Below are positions 35,001-44,551 of a DNA stretch of 64,000 bases, piece by piece; the stretch's first letter is position 1, and the number at the start of each line of letters is the position of its first letter. Source of the DNA: Gnetum montanum. Taxonomy: Eukaryota > Streptophyta > Gnetopsida > Gnetales > Gnetaceae. The stretch lies in the NCBI GenBank assembly GCA_015680685.1, contig MNCI01012718.1:1348098-1412097 (forward strand), written 5' to 3'. A program made the position numbers and the translations under genes. The notes under the pieces were generated by a model that was not told the DNA's origin, did no database searches, and saw only the letters and a list, made by a program, of their open reading frames with translations.

Positions 35001-35754
35001 CTCAAGGCTCGGTATGAGTTCACCTCTGCTAAACTAAGTGGTGATCGTTCTTGGCAAACTTTCAAGGTCACTTATACTAGATACTGGAACCTACTCAATC
35101 GCCACGTGTCACTAACCCGGAAACTAGCAGAGCATAAGGCCCAGGTAGATCTATTGAACCTCAAGTACCAAGATTGGAAGGCTTTCGCTTCCAAGGTACG
35201 TAAGTGGGGTCAGGATGAGAAGAACCACAAGCACCATTATAAGAAATCGTTGAGGGAAGTATCCATTGAAAAGCGTCAACTTGAAATGTTTGTGGAAGGT
35301 CTGGGGCTACGCTCTGCATTTGATACCTTTGCTCAAAATACAACTGTTGAGATGGAATCACCTACAAGGGTAATTACAACCACTTATGGGGAGGTTTCTG
35401 TGGGTGAATTCCCTTTAAAGTGTCCTACATGGTCAGCGGTTGAAAGGGGAAGGCCTTGGCAAATGTCGATCTAGGCCTTGATGGGACTGATTGGGCGAGC
35501 GTCTCAGAGGAGGAAATCCTCCACCGGCTAGAATTTGATTTAGGGGGATCCCCTTCGGTAAGCATTTTATTATCATGAAATTCGTTCACTGAATATTGTT
35601 TGAAAGTTTTTTCTTTTATTCTTATGTTAATTGTTTCCTTTGCATTTTATAGGTTCAAGACGACGATGATATTCAAGAAGCTGGCCCCAGTGGAGTAGGG
35701 ACTCATGATGCTGGTGGGTCTAAAGGAGATGACCCTCCTGTCCCGAATGTTTAG
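32058..35754 (+). pseudogene. Seven-exon gene antisense to the Tat-like element
   Basis: Coding potential of about 1064 codons in seven exons: 32058-32577 (first ATG 32072), 32657-32925, 32977-34062, 34153-34404, 34488-34682, 34774-35557 and 35653-35754 (TAG). All six introns are GT-AG, 51-95 bases long and keep phase; donors include GTAAGA, GTAAGT and GTAAGC. Exon 3 has IKGVKIVFHLLAEFFSDLFG with VPANG following, then GMRYNWAQFLLSGLHKEI and FAFAFFASYLRHLAKF. This layout resembles the Transposase_32-like domain of the ORF at 14.8 kb. Exon 4 is acidic. Exon 6 is a charged, likely coiled coil (SLTRKLAEHKAQVDLL, SLREVSIEKRQLEMF). In-phase stops lie at 32303, 32868, 32991, 33516, 34254, 34314 and 34911, and a frameshift near 35445. 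The gene is therefore dead. No exact family is recognised. Introns and orientation suggest it once had its own transcript, opposite to gag-pol. Confidence 0.65.
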
Positions 35755-36085
35755 TTTTTTGCTTTGAAATTTTTCTGACTCAAATTTATACGTGAATTGT
35801 AAATTGAAAATTTTGAGTTGTATTGAACAGATGAGTAAAATCAGTTAACTCTTATAATTATACGTCATTACATGTGTATATATATTTTTTACTTATATTT
35901 TTTTGTTGTGGATTTTGAGTTTAAATGTAAACACGGCACGGTAATATAAAATGTTTTGGTTTATTTTTGCAGTTGAAGTGTAGTGCAGGAGTGTAATTAT
36001 AAGTAGGACTGTAGTTATAAGCGAAAGATAATTGCGAAAATTGTTATTGACAACATGACGATGCAAGCGTAAGTAAGAGAAGTTT
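35755..36085. other. AT-rich spacer after antisense gene
   Basis: No coding block. It contains AATTTTGAGTTG...AATAAA-poor, T-rich sequence, plausibly the 3' UTR of the antisense gene, and ends where the minisatellite begins. Confidence 0.4.
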
Positions 36086-36089
36086 CATG

Positions 36090-36385
36090 CACTAGTTTAA
36101 GGCCATTTCAGGCCATACGCACTAGTTTAAGGCCATTTCGGGCCATACGTAAGTAAGAGGAGTTTCAAATGACACGGGTGGATTTCTCTTGGTAGACCGA
36201 CCATTCCTAATCATGGCTAGTTTTATGTCATTGCGGACATGATAGTTTAACATCATTCTGGACTTGGAATGTAGTTTAATGTCATTTCGGATGGAGAATG
36301 TAGTTTAAAGTCATTTCGGACTATTTGTAGTTTAACATCATTTCGGACCGAGATGATAGTTTAACGTCATTCCGGACTATGTGTT
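36090..36385. repeat. Minisatellite after protease, seven copies
   Basis: Two copies of CACTAGTTTAAGGCCATTTC (about 30-bp unit, 36105-36150) are followed, after a spacer, by five copies of TAGTTTAACxTCATTxCGGAC (about 28-bp unit, 36243-36380). It abuts the stop of the gag-protease frame at 36388. The AGTTTAA-x-x-CATT-x-C-GG-C core matches the arrays at 30.67 kb and, more loosely, 26.94 kb. Confidence 0.8.
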
Positions 36386-36387
36386 GT

Positions 36388-37941
36388 TTATTGGTTTATT
36401 AGTTTTTTGATTTTTCTCATTCTCATGTTAGGATTAGCGTTAGCGGGTATGATTCTATATTCAGCGTCCCCTTCGTTGATCACGTTGAATGGTAATTCAA
36501 CCCAAGGGACGTGTGATGGAATAGTTCCCACGTTAGTGCTTTCCGACGCTTCAGCGTGTATTGTGGTTTCTGTGTCAGTTGTGGTTTCTGAGTGAGACTG
36601 TGTATGTACGATTTCAGGCCCGGGTATTTCTGTTTTGGGTAGATTTTCCTTTGTGTCTACGAGATAATCGCCTATTGCTTGTTGTTCAGTTGTATCGTCT
36701 TGTTTAGGCTCTTTGAGCTTAACCTCTGAGCCTTGGTCTGTATCTATGTATGATGAGATGATGGGTGTAGCAGCCTCCCCATGTATAACGATTTCGCCGC
36801 CTTTGTAAGGTAGGTGAATTTCTTGGTGAATGGGGGAAGAGACTGCTTTCAGTTGGGCTAACCAGGGCCTTCCTAATATTAGGTTGAACCCTGGCATTTC
36901 ATCGATTACCACAAAGTCGGCGGATGTGGGGAATTGATCCCCTGCTATGAAGTCTAAAGCCACGGTGCCTTTGACTATCACGCGCGATCTGTTGAACGAT
37001 TTCAAACATGTGGTGGCAGTTGGTCTAATTAGCTCTGTAAGCCCCAGTTGTTCGACGATGGGATATGGCACTACATTTGTGGCAGCTCCATCATCTACAT
37101 GGACTCTATGTATTTTGAATTGATTTATTCGTATTGTTATGAACATAGGTGCTATTGTTACCTCTCCCATTTTCTCATCCAACTTGATGTTGTCATTGTG
37201 GAAACTTAATGGCTTGGAAGTTGACCCTTGAGGCGAGTACATTACCGCATGAATTGAAGGTTCATTTGGAGGCAAGTCTTCGCTTACTTGGATAGATGTT
37301 AACATGTGCAGTAAAGCTTCACAATGGGTTTGAGATGTTAACACTAGGTCGTATAAGCTCAGTGAAGTGTTTTTTTGTTTGAGTGCCTGCGTGACCTGTG
37401 TTAGTTCTTTTCCTAGATCTCTACTGTTGGGCGAATGTTTATTGGCAGTGACTTGGTCCATTGGGCCCAACAGTTTTATTTCGTGCATAGTTGGTTTGTC
37501 ATTTTTAGCCGGAATCATTGATTTAGACGTATCGTGTTTTCTGGATGATTCACCCTCATGGCCTGTGTTTGGCTGATCATTATGTGGTGTCATGGGTACT
37601 GTGTTTAGTGGGGTAGGTTTAGGAGGTCCTAAGGCTAGCCGTTGACGCTCCTTTTCCAAGCGTTCATGTGTAAGCTTGTCCGCTAGGCATTCTCGTGTGT
37701 GGCGTGGGGGTGCAGTTGGTTTCGGTGCCTCAGGCTGTTTTGGGGTTCGTACTACGTGTGGAGAAGGATGGGGTTGCGGTTGGGCGATTGCATGCGGTCG
37801 AGTGCCAGGCTGGCTAGGCACCTTGACGACATACGAGCTGGGTTTATTGTTTGTTTGCGAAGTGGAGGATTGGTGATCACTAGGACGTTCGGGTGTCATA
37901 ATGACATATGGAGTTGGCCTAGCTGGAGGTTGTACCTCCAC
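36388..37941 (-). pseudogene. Tat-like Gag C-terminus and aspartic protease
   Basis: An open frame of 517 codons on the minus strand. The first 120 residues are proline-rich and carry a repeated PYVV-x-VP-type motif (TPYVIMTPERP, SSYVVKVPSQP, SPHVVRTPKQP). The protease domain spans about residues 260-395. The active-site region is VHVDDGAATNVVPYPIVEQL (283-286, DDGA where many elements have D[TS]G), and the second conserved block is FVVIDEMPGFNLILGRPWLA (343-362). The tail is Thr/Glu-rich and ends in a stop next to the minisatellite. The frame is intact over its whole length but its 5' side joins a stop-ridden gag. In Ogre-type elements an intron separates protease from RT. Here the gap is 5.8 kb and holds the antisense gene. 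Confidence 0.85.
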
Positions 37942-40524
37942 TATTGCGACCGCAGGTGGTACTCAGACTACGTAGGGAGTGGGCCGAATAGGAGGTGTTG
38001 GTGTGTTTATGGTAGTAGCGGCGGGAGGTACATGCACCACGTATGGTCTTTCACGTGTCAGGGTGTTAGAAGTTGCTACAGCGGGGGGTACTCGAAAGAC
38101 ATAAGGCTTTTGTGGGGAGCATGATCGTTGAGGCATGGATGTTTGTACAGTGGGAGGAATATGCACTACAAATGATTTATTAGGCGTTTGCTACTCATGG
38201 TCGGAATAGATGGTGTTAATGCTAGGTGTTTCAGGTTCGTTATTAAGGTAGATTGTATTGATCACGTATAGTGCCTCTTTGGTATTCAGAGGATCTTTAT
38301 ACACACCCATGGCCTGGTTTTGTGGTTGCACCGAGTTGGCCTCATCAAAAGTGATTTGACCTCCGTCGATCATTCGTTGGATGTCTTATTTTAGGGTGAA
38401 ACAATAATCCATGCCATGCCCATTACGTTGGTGATAGTCACAAAAATGGTCCATCCTAAAGCCTTTTGGTACTGGGGGCTCATCTGGCGTTGCTAGGCTT
38501 GGGTTCTAAACCAGTTGACAGAACCGATCATGCCTCTGAATCGCTGCAGGGGACAACTGTTTATGTTTCATTAATCCAGCCTTCAGGAGTTGGTCAAATA
38601 GTTGCGATGGCTTCATAGGTAGTGGCGTGTATTAAGAGGGGTCCTTCCTCTCGAAGTTTCTCATACGATTCGGTGTTGGGTTTTGTAATGAGGATGATTC
38701 TGGTGCAGTCGCGGGAGTGGGTTTAGCATAATTAGTAGGGGCAACAAGCGGTTTGCTTTGTTGTCCCACATTTGCTTGTTGTGTTTCCGCAACTGCCGCT
38801 ATAGTTGTTTTAACTTTTTCTTTATCTTTCTTACTGTGTTAGTTCTTAAAGGCTGAATATGCAAGATCATGGATGTTTTGTGCTGCCTCCTCTATGTTCT
38901 TGATTTGTACAAACGCTTGACTCAGATTGCGCGCATTGAGATAATATAGTTTGGATTTGACAAAGTTGTTGACAGCCCCTTTTAAGATGGTGAGGAGGTA
39001 CGTCTCTGGGATCAGCTCATGGAGCTCATTGAGAGCAGCACTCCACCGCTGGATGAATTTTTGGACAGGTTCAAGGGGTGCTTGCTTGACCTATATGAGG
39101 CTATCTAGTGTTGCCTTGGGTTTCAAGTTATACTTGAACCTGGTGAAGAATTGGTGCAATAAATCTTCCAGAGAAGATATTAAGTTCCATGGCAAGGCCC
39201 GATCCCGATCAAGTGCTCTCCCAGCAAGGGACATGGGGAACACTCATAAAATGGCATGTGGCCATGCTTGAAGTAGCATGCACTCTAGTCTGAATGTTAT
39301 GAGGTGAGCATTGGGGTCTGTCTCCCCCATGTATTTGGTCAGCATAGGCAAAGATACACCCTTGGGTAATGTTAGGGGTAGAATCGAAGAGCTGATAGGG
39401 TCATCGTGATAGAAGTCCACTACCTTCAGTTCTCCGTTGGGGTCGATTTTGAGGCATTTGACCTTGTCAGTTAGCTCCTACATTAGTTTTTTAGCGTCAG
39501 CCCAATCTTGTGCGCTAGGTGAGATGGCAGGTTGGGGATGTTGTACGGTGTATAGATTAGATTGTTGGACAGTGGGTTGGAAGGCAGAAAGTTGTGTGGT
39601 CGGAGGCTGTACTTGCAGGATATTTGTAGCGGGTGGTGCGAAGGGTGACACGTTGTAGGTAAGGGGTTGTTGTTGTCATTGCGGTTGTGCTTGGGGGATG
39701 TTAGCTAGTAAAATTGTGTGAGGCGATATGTTATAATGAGGGGGTTGATGTGATTGGGCACCAATCGATGTCCATTGCCCAGTTATGTTTTGTGTAGGAA
39801 TCCCCTGAACTTGTTAGGTTACAGTTGCAAAGGATGCTCCTTGAGTTGGGATCCGCGGTATGTAGTGAGCAGATGTAGAAGCCGATATTACATGCGGCAT
39901 CCCGATCACTCGGGGCGGGAAGGTTGTTCCTACATCATTTTGAGGAGGTTGTATTTGGGAGAATGGAGGTATTGTTGCAATAGGGGGAAGAGCCAGGGGC
40001 AGTGTGTTGAGTTGCAAATCGGTTGCAGGAGGAATCTGAACAAGTGTGGATGAAAAATTAGATAGAGGTTGAGGTATTTGCTCTTGGGTGAATTTAAATG
40101 GTTGAAGGGACGTAATTTCCCCTATGGCTGGATGAAAAAAAGGGTTTGCATAGGTCTGTGGACTAAGAGTATGGTACAAATCTTCATGCTCAGATTGAGC
40201 TGCAAAGTCATCTTCCTCTTCCAATTGGGTGTTTGCCAAAGACTGGTCTAGAGACTGGCTCCTTTGTAGGAGGAGTTGTGAGATCAGCTCAGAGTAGTGC
40301 TTTGGGAGAGGGATGATATCGTATGGGGAAGGAATGAACTCTTGTCCTCCCCTATAGAAGAGTTCGTATTGCCTCTTGACTTCTAGTTCGATTTGGTCTA
40401 CGGCAAGGCTGGCTTGTATTTTCACGCATATGAAATTGTATTGGTCCTGAGTTATGATGTTAGATGATGGGTTCCTCCCTGGAAATCTAAGAGACCGACG
40501 AGGCCCCACTATGGGTTGTACCAT
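37942..40524 (-). pseudogene. gag: Tat-like Gag
   Basis: Gag forms the particle shell. The first frame (39814-40524, 236 codons, starting MVQPIVGPRRSLRFPG) is Pro/Gln-rich. The gag core follows in a stop-containing phase at about 39290-38880: VFPMSLAGRALDRDRALPWN, LLHQFFTRFKYNL, PLEPVQKFIQRWSAALNEL and AVNNFVKSKLYYLNARNLSQ. At about 38460-38390 there is HFCDYHQRNGHGMDYCFTLK, a Cys/His motif of the 'CxxHxxxGHxxxxC' kind seen in Tat/Ogre Gag rather than a standard CCHC knuckle. The end runs through tandem PYVV-VPPA repeats into the protease frame. Stops lie at several places, for example near 39246, 38839 and 38509. Order gag core, Cys/His motif, repeat linker and protease matches the lineage. 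Confidence 0.82.
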
Positions 40525-40649
40525 GGTTGTTGAACGGCCATGGTGCCTACAAGGTCTGTGACCTGGGTGGTTGTAGCGTTGGAGTTCACAGTGTTCATGA
40601 TGAATGGTTGAAAATACGATACAGTGAAGGGGTATGAAACTGGTATACT

Positions 40650-41050
40650 TAGTACGTCAGCAGCATAGATAGAGTCTACAGCGTAGAGTTTGTAGTGTAT
40701 ACTGAATAGCGTAGACAGCGTCAGCGTACAGCGTAGACAGAGTCTACAGCGTATGGCGTAGACAGAGTATATAGCGTAGAGCATAGATAGAGTCTACAGC
40801 GTAGAGTGTGTGCAGTGTATACCAAATAGCGTAGACAGCGTCAGCGTACAGCGTAGACAGAGTCTACAACGTACATTCAGCAGCGTAGACGCTGGGAATT
40901 TTGCAGACAGGGTCGACGTATAGTCAGAAGCGTAGACACTAGGAGTTTTGCAGATAGGGTGGGCGTATAGTCAGCAACATAGACATTGGGAGTTTTGCAG
41001 ATAGGGTGGGCGTATACTCAACAACGTAGACGCTGGGAGTTTTGAAGCAT
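40650..41050 (-). repeat. GCGTAGACAG / GCGTA repeats in the 5' leader
   Basis: ACAGCGTAGACAGAGTCTAC recurs several times (40675-40870), with a 115-bp block roughly duplicated (ATAGCGTAGACAGCGTCAGC at about 40707 and 40827). Then come copies of about 60 bp containing CGTAGACxCTGGGAGTTTTG (40880-41045). It lies upstream of the gag start on the minus strand, in the untranslated leader. Confidence 0.75.
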
Positions 41051-41076
41051 AGTAATTTTTAAGCAGTTTGGCCCTC

Positions 41077-42000
41077 CTTCGAGCGCCAATTTCTGTACTG
41101 TCCAAAATCGTCGGTCTCCGACTGGAACGAAACAGAAACCTGGAGATCCCCAGACACGCACAGAAGACCCTACCTTCGCTTGAGGGTAAGCTGGAATTAA
41201 CGAAGGTAGAGTACCTTGAGTGGTCCGCACGTGGATCAAGCAAGGATTTCCCCGAACGTACACCGAAGTGCTATACGCTGGGTTATATGTAAACGGGCGT
41301 AACTAATGTAAAACGAGGCGTAAACGGTGTAACTAGTGTAAACGGAGTGTAAACGTACAAAAGCATAAACAGTAAACATGCAAGAATGAATGAAAAACTG
41401 TAACAAATTGTGGCAAAGAAATGTAGCAATGTTATTGCGAAATGAGAGCTACAATGCACCAGTCTAACGCAGTTGTGGCTCTAACACAAGGCAGACGAAT
41501 AGCCCCGGTGGATGCAGGGATGATTGTGTGTTGGTTCAAACTGCAGGCACAGTGTAGAGGCTGTATGCTCAGCGTGCAGGGTAAGGTCCAGCGTACAGGG
41601 TTTTCTGCTCTGGTTCTTAGCGTCTCTATTTTTCTCTATTTTTCTCTCTAGTTTGCTCCAAATTGCCAACCTTTATCTAATGAAAAATTGGGATTTTTAT
41701 ACAGGTTTAGACATTAGACTCGGGTTGGGTGACACGTGGCGTGTTGACCGGGTGCAAAAGAATGAAATGTTACAAGTGTACAACGTGCTACATCTGCTGG
41801 GCGTATACGTTGTATCTGCTGGGCGTATACGCTGGATGTACATGCTAGGCATATACGCTGTGAATGCAAACTTGGGCGTATATGCTGAGAATGTATACTT
41901 GGGCGTATACGCTAGGCGTATACGCTGAGAATGTATACTTAGTGGAGACTAAGTATTTTGAACTCTGAAGTTGTCATGTTTGATATTAGATGTTGTCGTG
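41077..42000 (-). other. Possible LTR or leader of the Tat-like element
   Basis: On the minus strand a TATA-like TGTATAAAAATCC lies at about 41690-41704. The region ends in GGACAGTACAGAAATTGGCGC and then TCGAAGGAGGGCC (41077-41100). TGGCGC after a CA end is typical of a primer-binding site; the rest resembles only the outer bases of a tRNA-Lys complement. GCGTATACGC palindromes crowd 41800-41945, upstream of this TATA. I could not find a matching second copy of the whole stretch, so I cannot call it an LTR firmly. Confidence 0.3.
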
Positions 42001-42285
42001 GTCATCTGTGGGTCCCACGGAGCTGCTTCTTGTTGGGTTCAACTCCGCTTGGAGCTGTCTATGGGGCCCTCAAGCTTTAGTCATGCTGGGGAACGTCATG
42101 ACTTAGCCCAATTCCTGTTGGAGAAGTACTAAGCTCGAAATTTTGTGGTGTTTCATAAGGCATTTTTATCGGTGTGCTAATTTCACCGTTATATAATTTT
42201 TATCTTGATTAACCCGAAGGTTCGTTAAGGTTCACAACGATGTGAGTGATATCCCTTATGTTCTATTCGGCACACAAACACTTAG
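42001..42285 (-). other. Leader downstream of the minus-strand GATATC LTR
   Basis: Begins right after the primer site of the LTR at 42305. It does not resemble the short leaders after the primer sites at 9544 or 23063. A short minus-strand frame (ATG near 42165, MPYETPQNFELS...) meets a stop within about 30 codons. Either this GATATC element carries a different interior or another element interrupted it near 42.0 kb. Confidence 0.35.
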
Positions 42286-42303
42286 TCCCAGGAAATGGCA
42301 CCA
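42286..42303 (-). other. Primer-binding site, tRNA-Asp type
   Basis: The minus strand reads TGGTGCCATTTCCTGGGA, one base after the TCATCA end of the LTR. It matches the tRNA-Asp complement TGGCGCCGTTGCCGGGGA at 14 of 18 positions. Confidence 0.7.
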
Positions 42304-42304
42304 A

Positions 42305-43266
42305 TGATGAGTGGCGAGGTACCCCTACACTCAACCATACGAAACGAGCATAGCACGTGCGATCCGGTCGAACTCCGCAAACTAAATGCCTAAACGTCCC
42401 ATGGAACACTTGGGGTTAATCATTCGTTGTCTTCCCAAACTTACTTGTTGTTGTCACGGTGTATGGTTAAGTAAGTCCGAGGTATATGATTTTTATGGTC
42501 TTTTATGGGTTTTTCTCCTATGCTATGAGGTGAAGGGTTGAGAAAGCTAACTAACTCTAGCTAAGTATCTAAGTCTAAATTAACTAGTGTTAGCATCCAT
42601 TCCCACTTACCGTACACACCCTGAACTATGCAACTGTGGCTACCAAATCCTAATCGTTACTGGGATCACCACACGTAATGCATGTGCTCGAAGTGGTCGT
42701 ACTGAGGCACTTAACTAGCCTAAACGTGATGAGCAGCTAATTCCTTGACTAGCTGTACACACCCGTAGATGCTCGTAATCATGTCGTACTCATCCCGTAT
42801 TCTAGGAGTTGAGGATGAGAGAGACTAATCGCAATGAGTAGCCGATTCCTTGATTAGCCATACACATTCGTCAATGCTTGTAATCAAGTCGTACTCATGC
42901 CACGCTAATGTAGGTAACAAATAACATGTAGGAAATAACAAATAATAAACCTATTCCATGCACTGCAAGGTTTATCCACAAAGCTCGTCTTTATTGTCGT
43001 ACACAACTTACATTCAAGTACAAAGTTGCTTGAATAAAGATCCGTTCACTTGGGGACTCCTACTGCGGGCACATGGAAAATATTCTATCTCTGGAATGAT
43101 CAAACTACCAGATTTTTCCTACTTTAAGCCTAGGATGAGAAATGAGGGGAGTGCCACCTCTTATTTATAGATTTGACGGCGGATCGCGATATCGCGTACG
43201 CAATATCGCATACGCAATATCGCATGGGATGCGATATCACGGCCCATGCGATATCGCGTCTCATCA
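42305..43266 (-). repeat. GATATC-family LTR, minus orientation, with primer site
   Basis: The LTR is 962 bp and on the minus strand runs from TGATGAGACGCGATATCGC to CACTCATCA. Palindromes occupy 43186-43258, including GCGATATCGCG, GCAATATCGC and GTGATATCGC. CTATAAATAAGAGG follows on the minus strand (about 43157-43170). It resembles the truncated LTR at 3196. It is a 5' LTR because a primer site follows. No partner LTR is in the window. The right flank is CCCAT. Confidence 0.85.
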
Positions 43267-43718
43267 CCCATGAAATATAGCATCAAACGACTTCTAAATC
43301 CTTCAATACCTAATTAGAAACATGAGAGAACATGTAATTAACTTCAAAAACATGAAACATGTAACAAATTTATGAGAATGCATGTAAATGTAAGAAACTA
43401 TGAAAGAAGAGCATGTAAGAACTTGAGAGAAGAACTTATGGAAGGTGGATTCACTCCTCAAGATGAGAGAACTATTCTAAAAGAATGCAAGAATGAAAGG
43501 GGATTGAAGCTAAAAGAGCTTCAACCAAAAACTCAATACTTCCACAACACTCACAATTGAAGAAAAGGAAAAGCTTCTATTTACTTCAATTCAATAATAA
43601 AAGACAAGTTACAATGGGAGGAGTTCACATGAGGACATGTGGCCCCTTCTTTTTCTTCTAGAAATTTTCTCTTACCTTAACCTTCTAGGACCCTTTTTCT
43701 TCAAACAAACATAGTTAT
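43267..43718. other. Spacer between two GATATC LTRs, nothing recognised
   Basis: A-rich on the plus strand. One open frame of 62 codons (43372-43560) is Glu/Arg/Lys-rich without a motif. It is not retrotransposon interior, which argues that the two neighbouring LTRs are separate insertions. Confidence 0.45.
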
Positions 43719-43723
43719 AATAC

Positions 43724-44546
43724 TGATGAGTGGCGAGGTACCCCTACACTCAACCATACGAAATGAGCGTCGCACGCGCGATCCGGTTGAACTCCGCAGA
43801 TGGACTAGTTGTGGCACCTAGATAGTTAGCCTTAGGTCACAGTTCACTGTCTTCCCACCTAGACTAGTTTTGCATATGTCACATATGGTTTAGTCTAGAT
43901 GAGGTGTATGATGTGTTCTAATTCTAACGCTACTCCTGGAGGTAGTGGAAAATAATATTAACTAATCTAAGCTAAGAGGAAAAGGGTAAGAAAATCTAAT
44001 CTAACCTAAGTGCGATGAGCAACCGATTCCTTGATCAACTGTACACATCTTGGACCTCGTGCACGACTACCACTAGGACTACCAAGCATAGATCTAGGTA
44101 CGCCACTGGGATTACCAAGCGCAGACCCCAAATACGCCNNNNNNNNNNNNNNNNNNNNNNNNNNNNNNNNNNNNNNNNNNNNNNNNNNNNNNNNNNNNNN
44201 NNNNNNNNNNNNNNNNNNNNNNNNNNNNNNNNNNNNNNNNNNNNNNNNNNNNNNNNNNNNNNNNNNNNNNNNNNNNNNNNNNNNNNNNNNNNNNNNNNNN
44301 NNNNNNNNNNNNNNNNNNNNNNNNNNNNNNNNNNNNNNNNNNNNNNNNNNNNNNNNNNNNNNNNNNNNNNNNNNNNNNNNNNNNNNNNNNNNNNNNNNNN
44401 NNNNNNNNNNNNNNNNNNNNNNNNNNNNNNNNNNNNNNNNNNNNNNNNNNNGTCTTATTTATAGATATGGCAGCGGACTGCGATATCGCGTACGCGATAT
44501 CGTAGGGGAAGACGCAATATCGCGTATGCGATATCGCGTCTCATCA
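43724..44546 (-). repeat. Solo LTR, GATATC family, with AATAC target duplication
   Basis: Minus orientation, TGATGAGACGCG to CACTCATCA, with palindromes at 44478-44541 and the minus-strand TATA CTATAAATAAG at about 44456-44466. AATAC precedes it (43719-43723) and AATAC follows it (44547-44551), a perfect 5-bp target duplication. So the whole element has collapsed to one LTR by recombination between its LTRs. A 313-base N gap (44139-44451) replaces part of the LTR body. Confidence 0.85.
44139..44451. other. Assembly gap (313 N)
   Basis: Unresolved bases inside the solo LTR. Open frames that cross it are artefacts of the Ns. Elsewhere the LTR family suggests the real missing length is of this order. 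Confidence 0.99.
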
Positions 44547-44551
44547 AATAC

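Noticed and set aside
36407-38124. Plus-strand frames of 60-140 codons
   Set aside because: They are opposite the clear minus-strand Gag-protease frame and have no motif.
3196-44546. Regularly spaced GATATC units as a CRISPR-like array
   Set aside because: Units are short palindromes in LTR promoters next to TATA boxes, spacers are not unique and uniform, and this is plant nuclear DNA.
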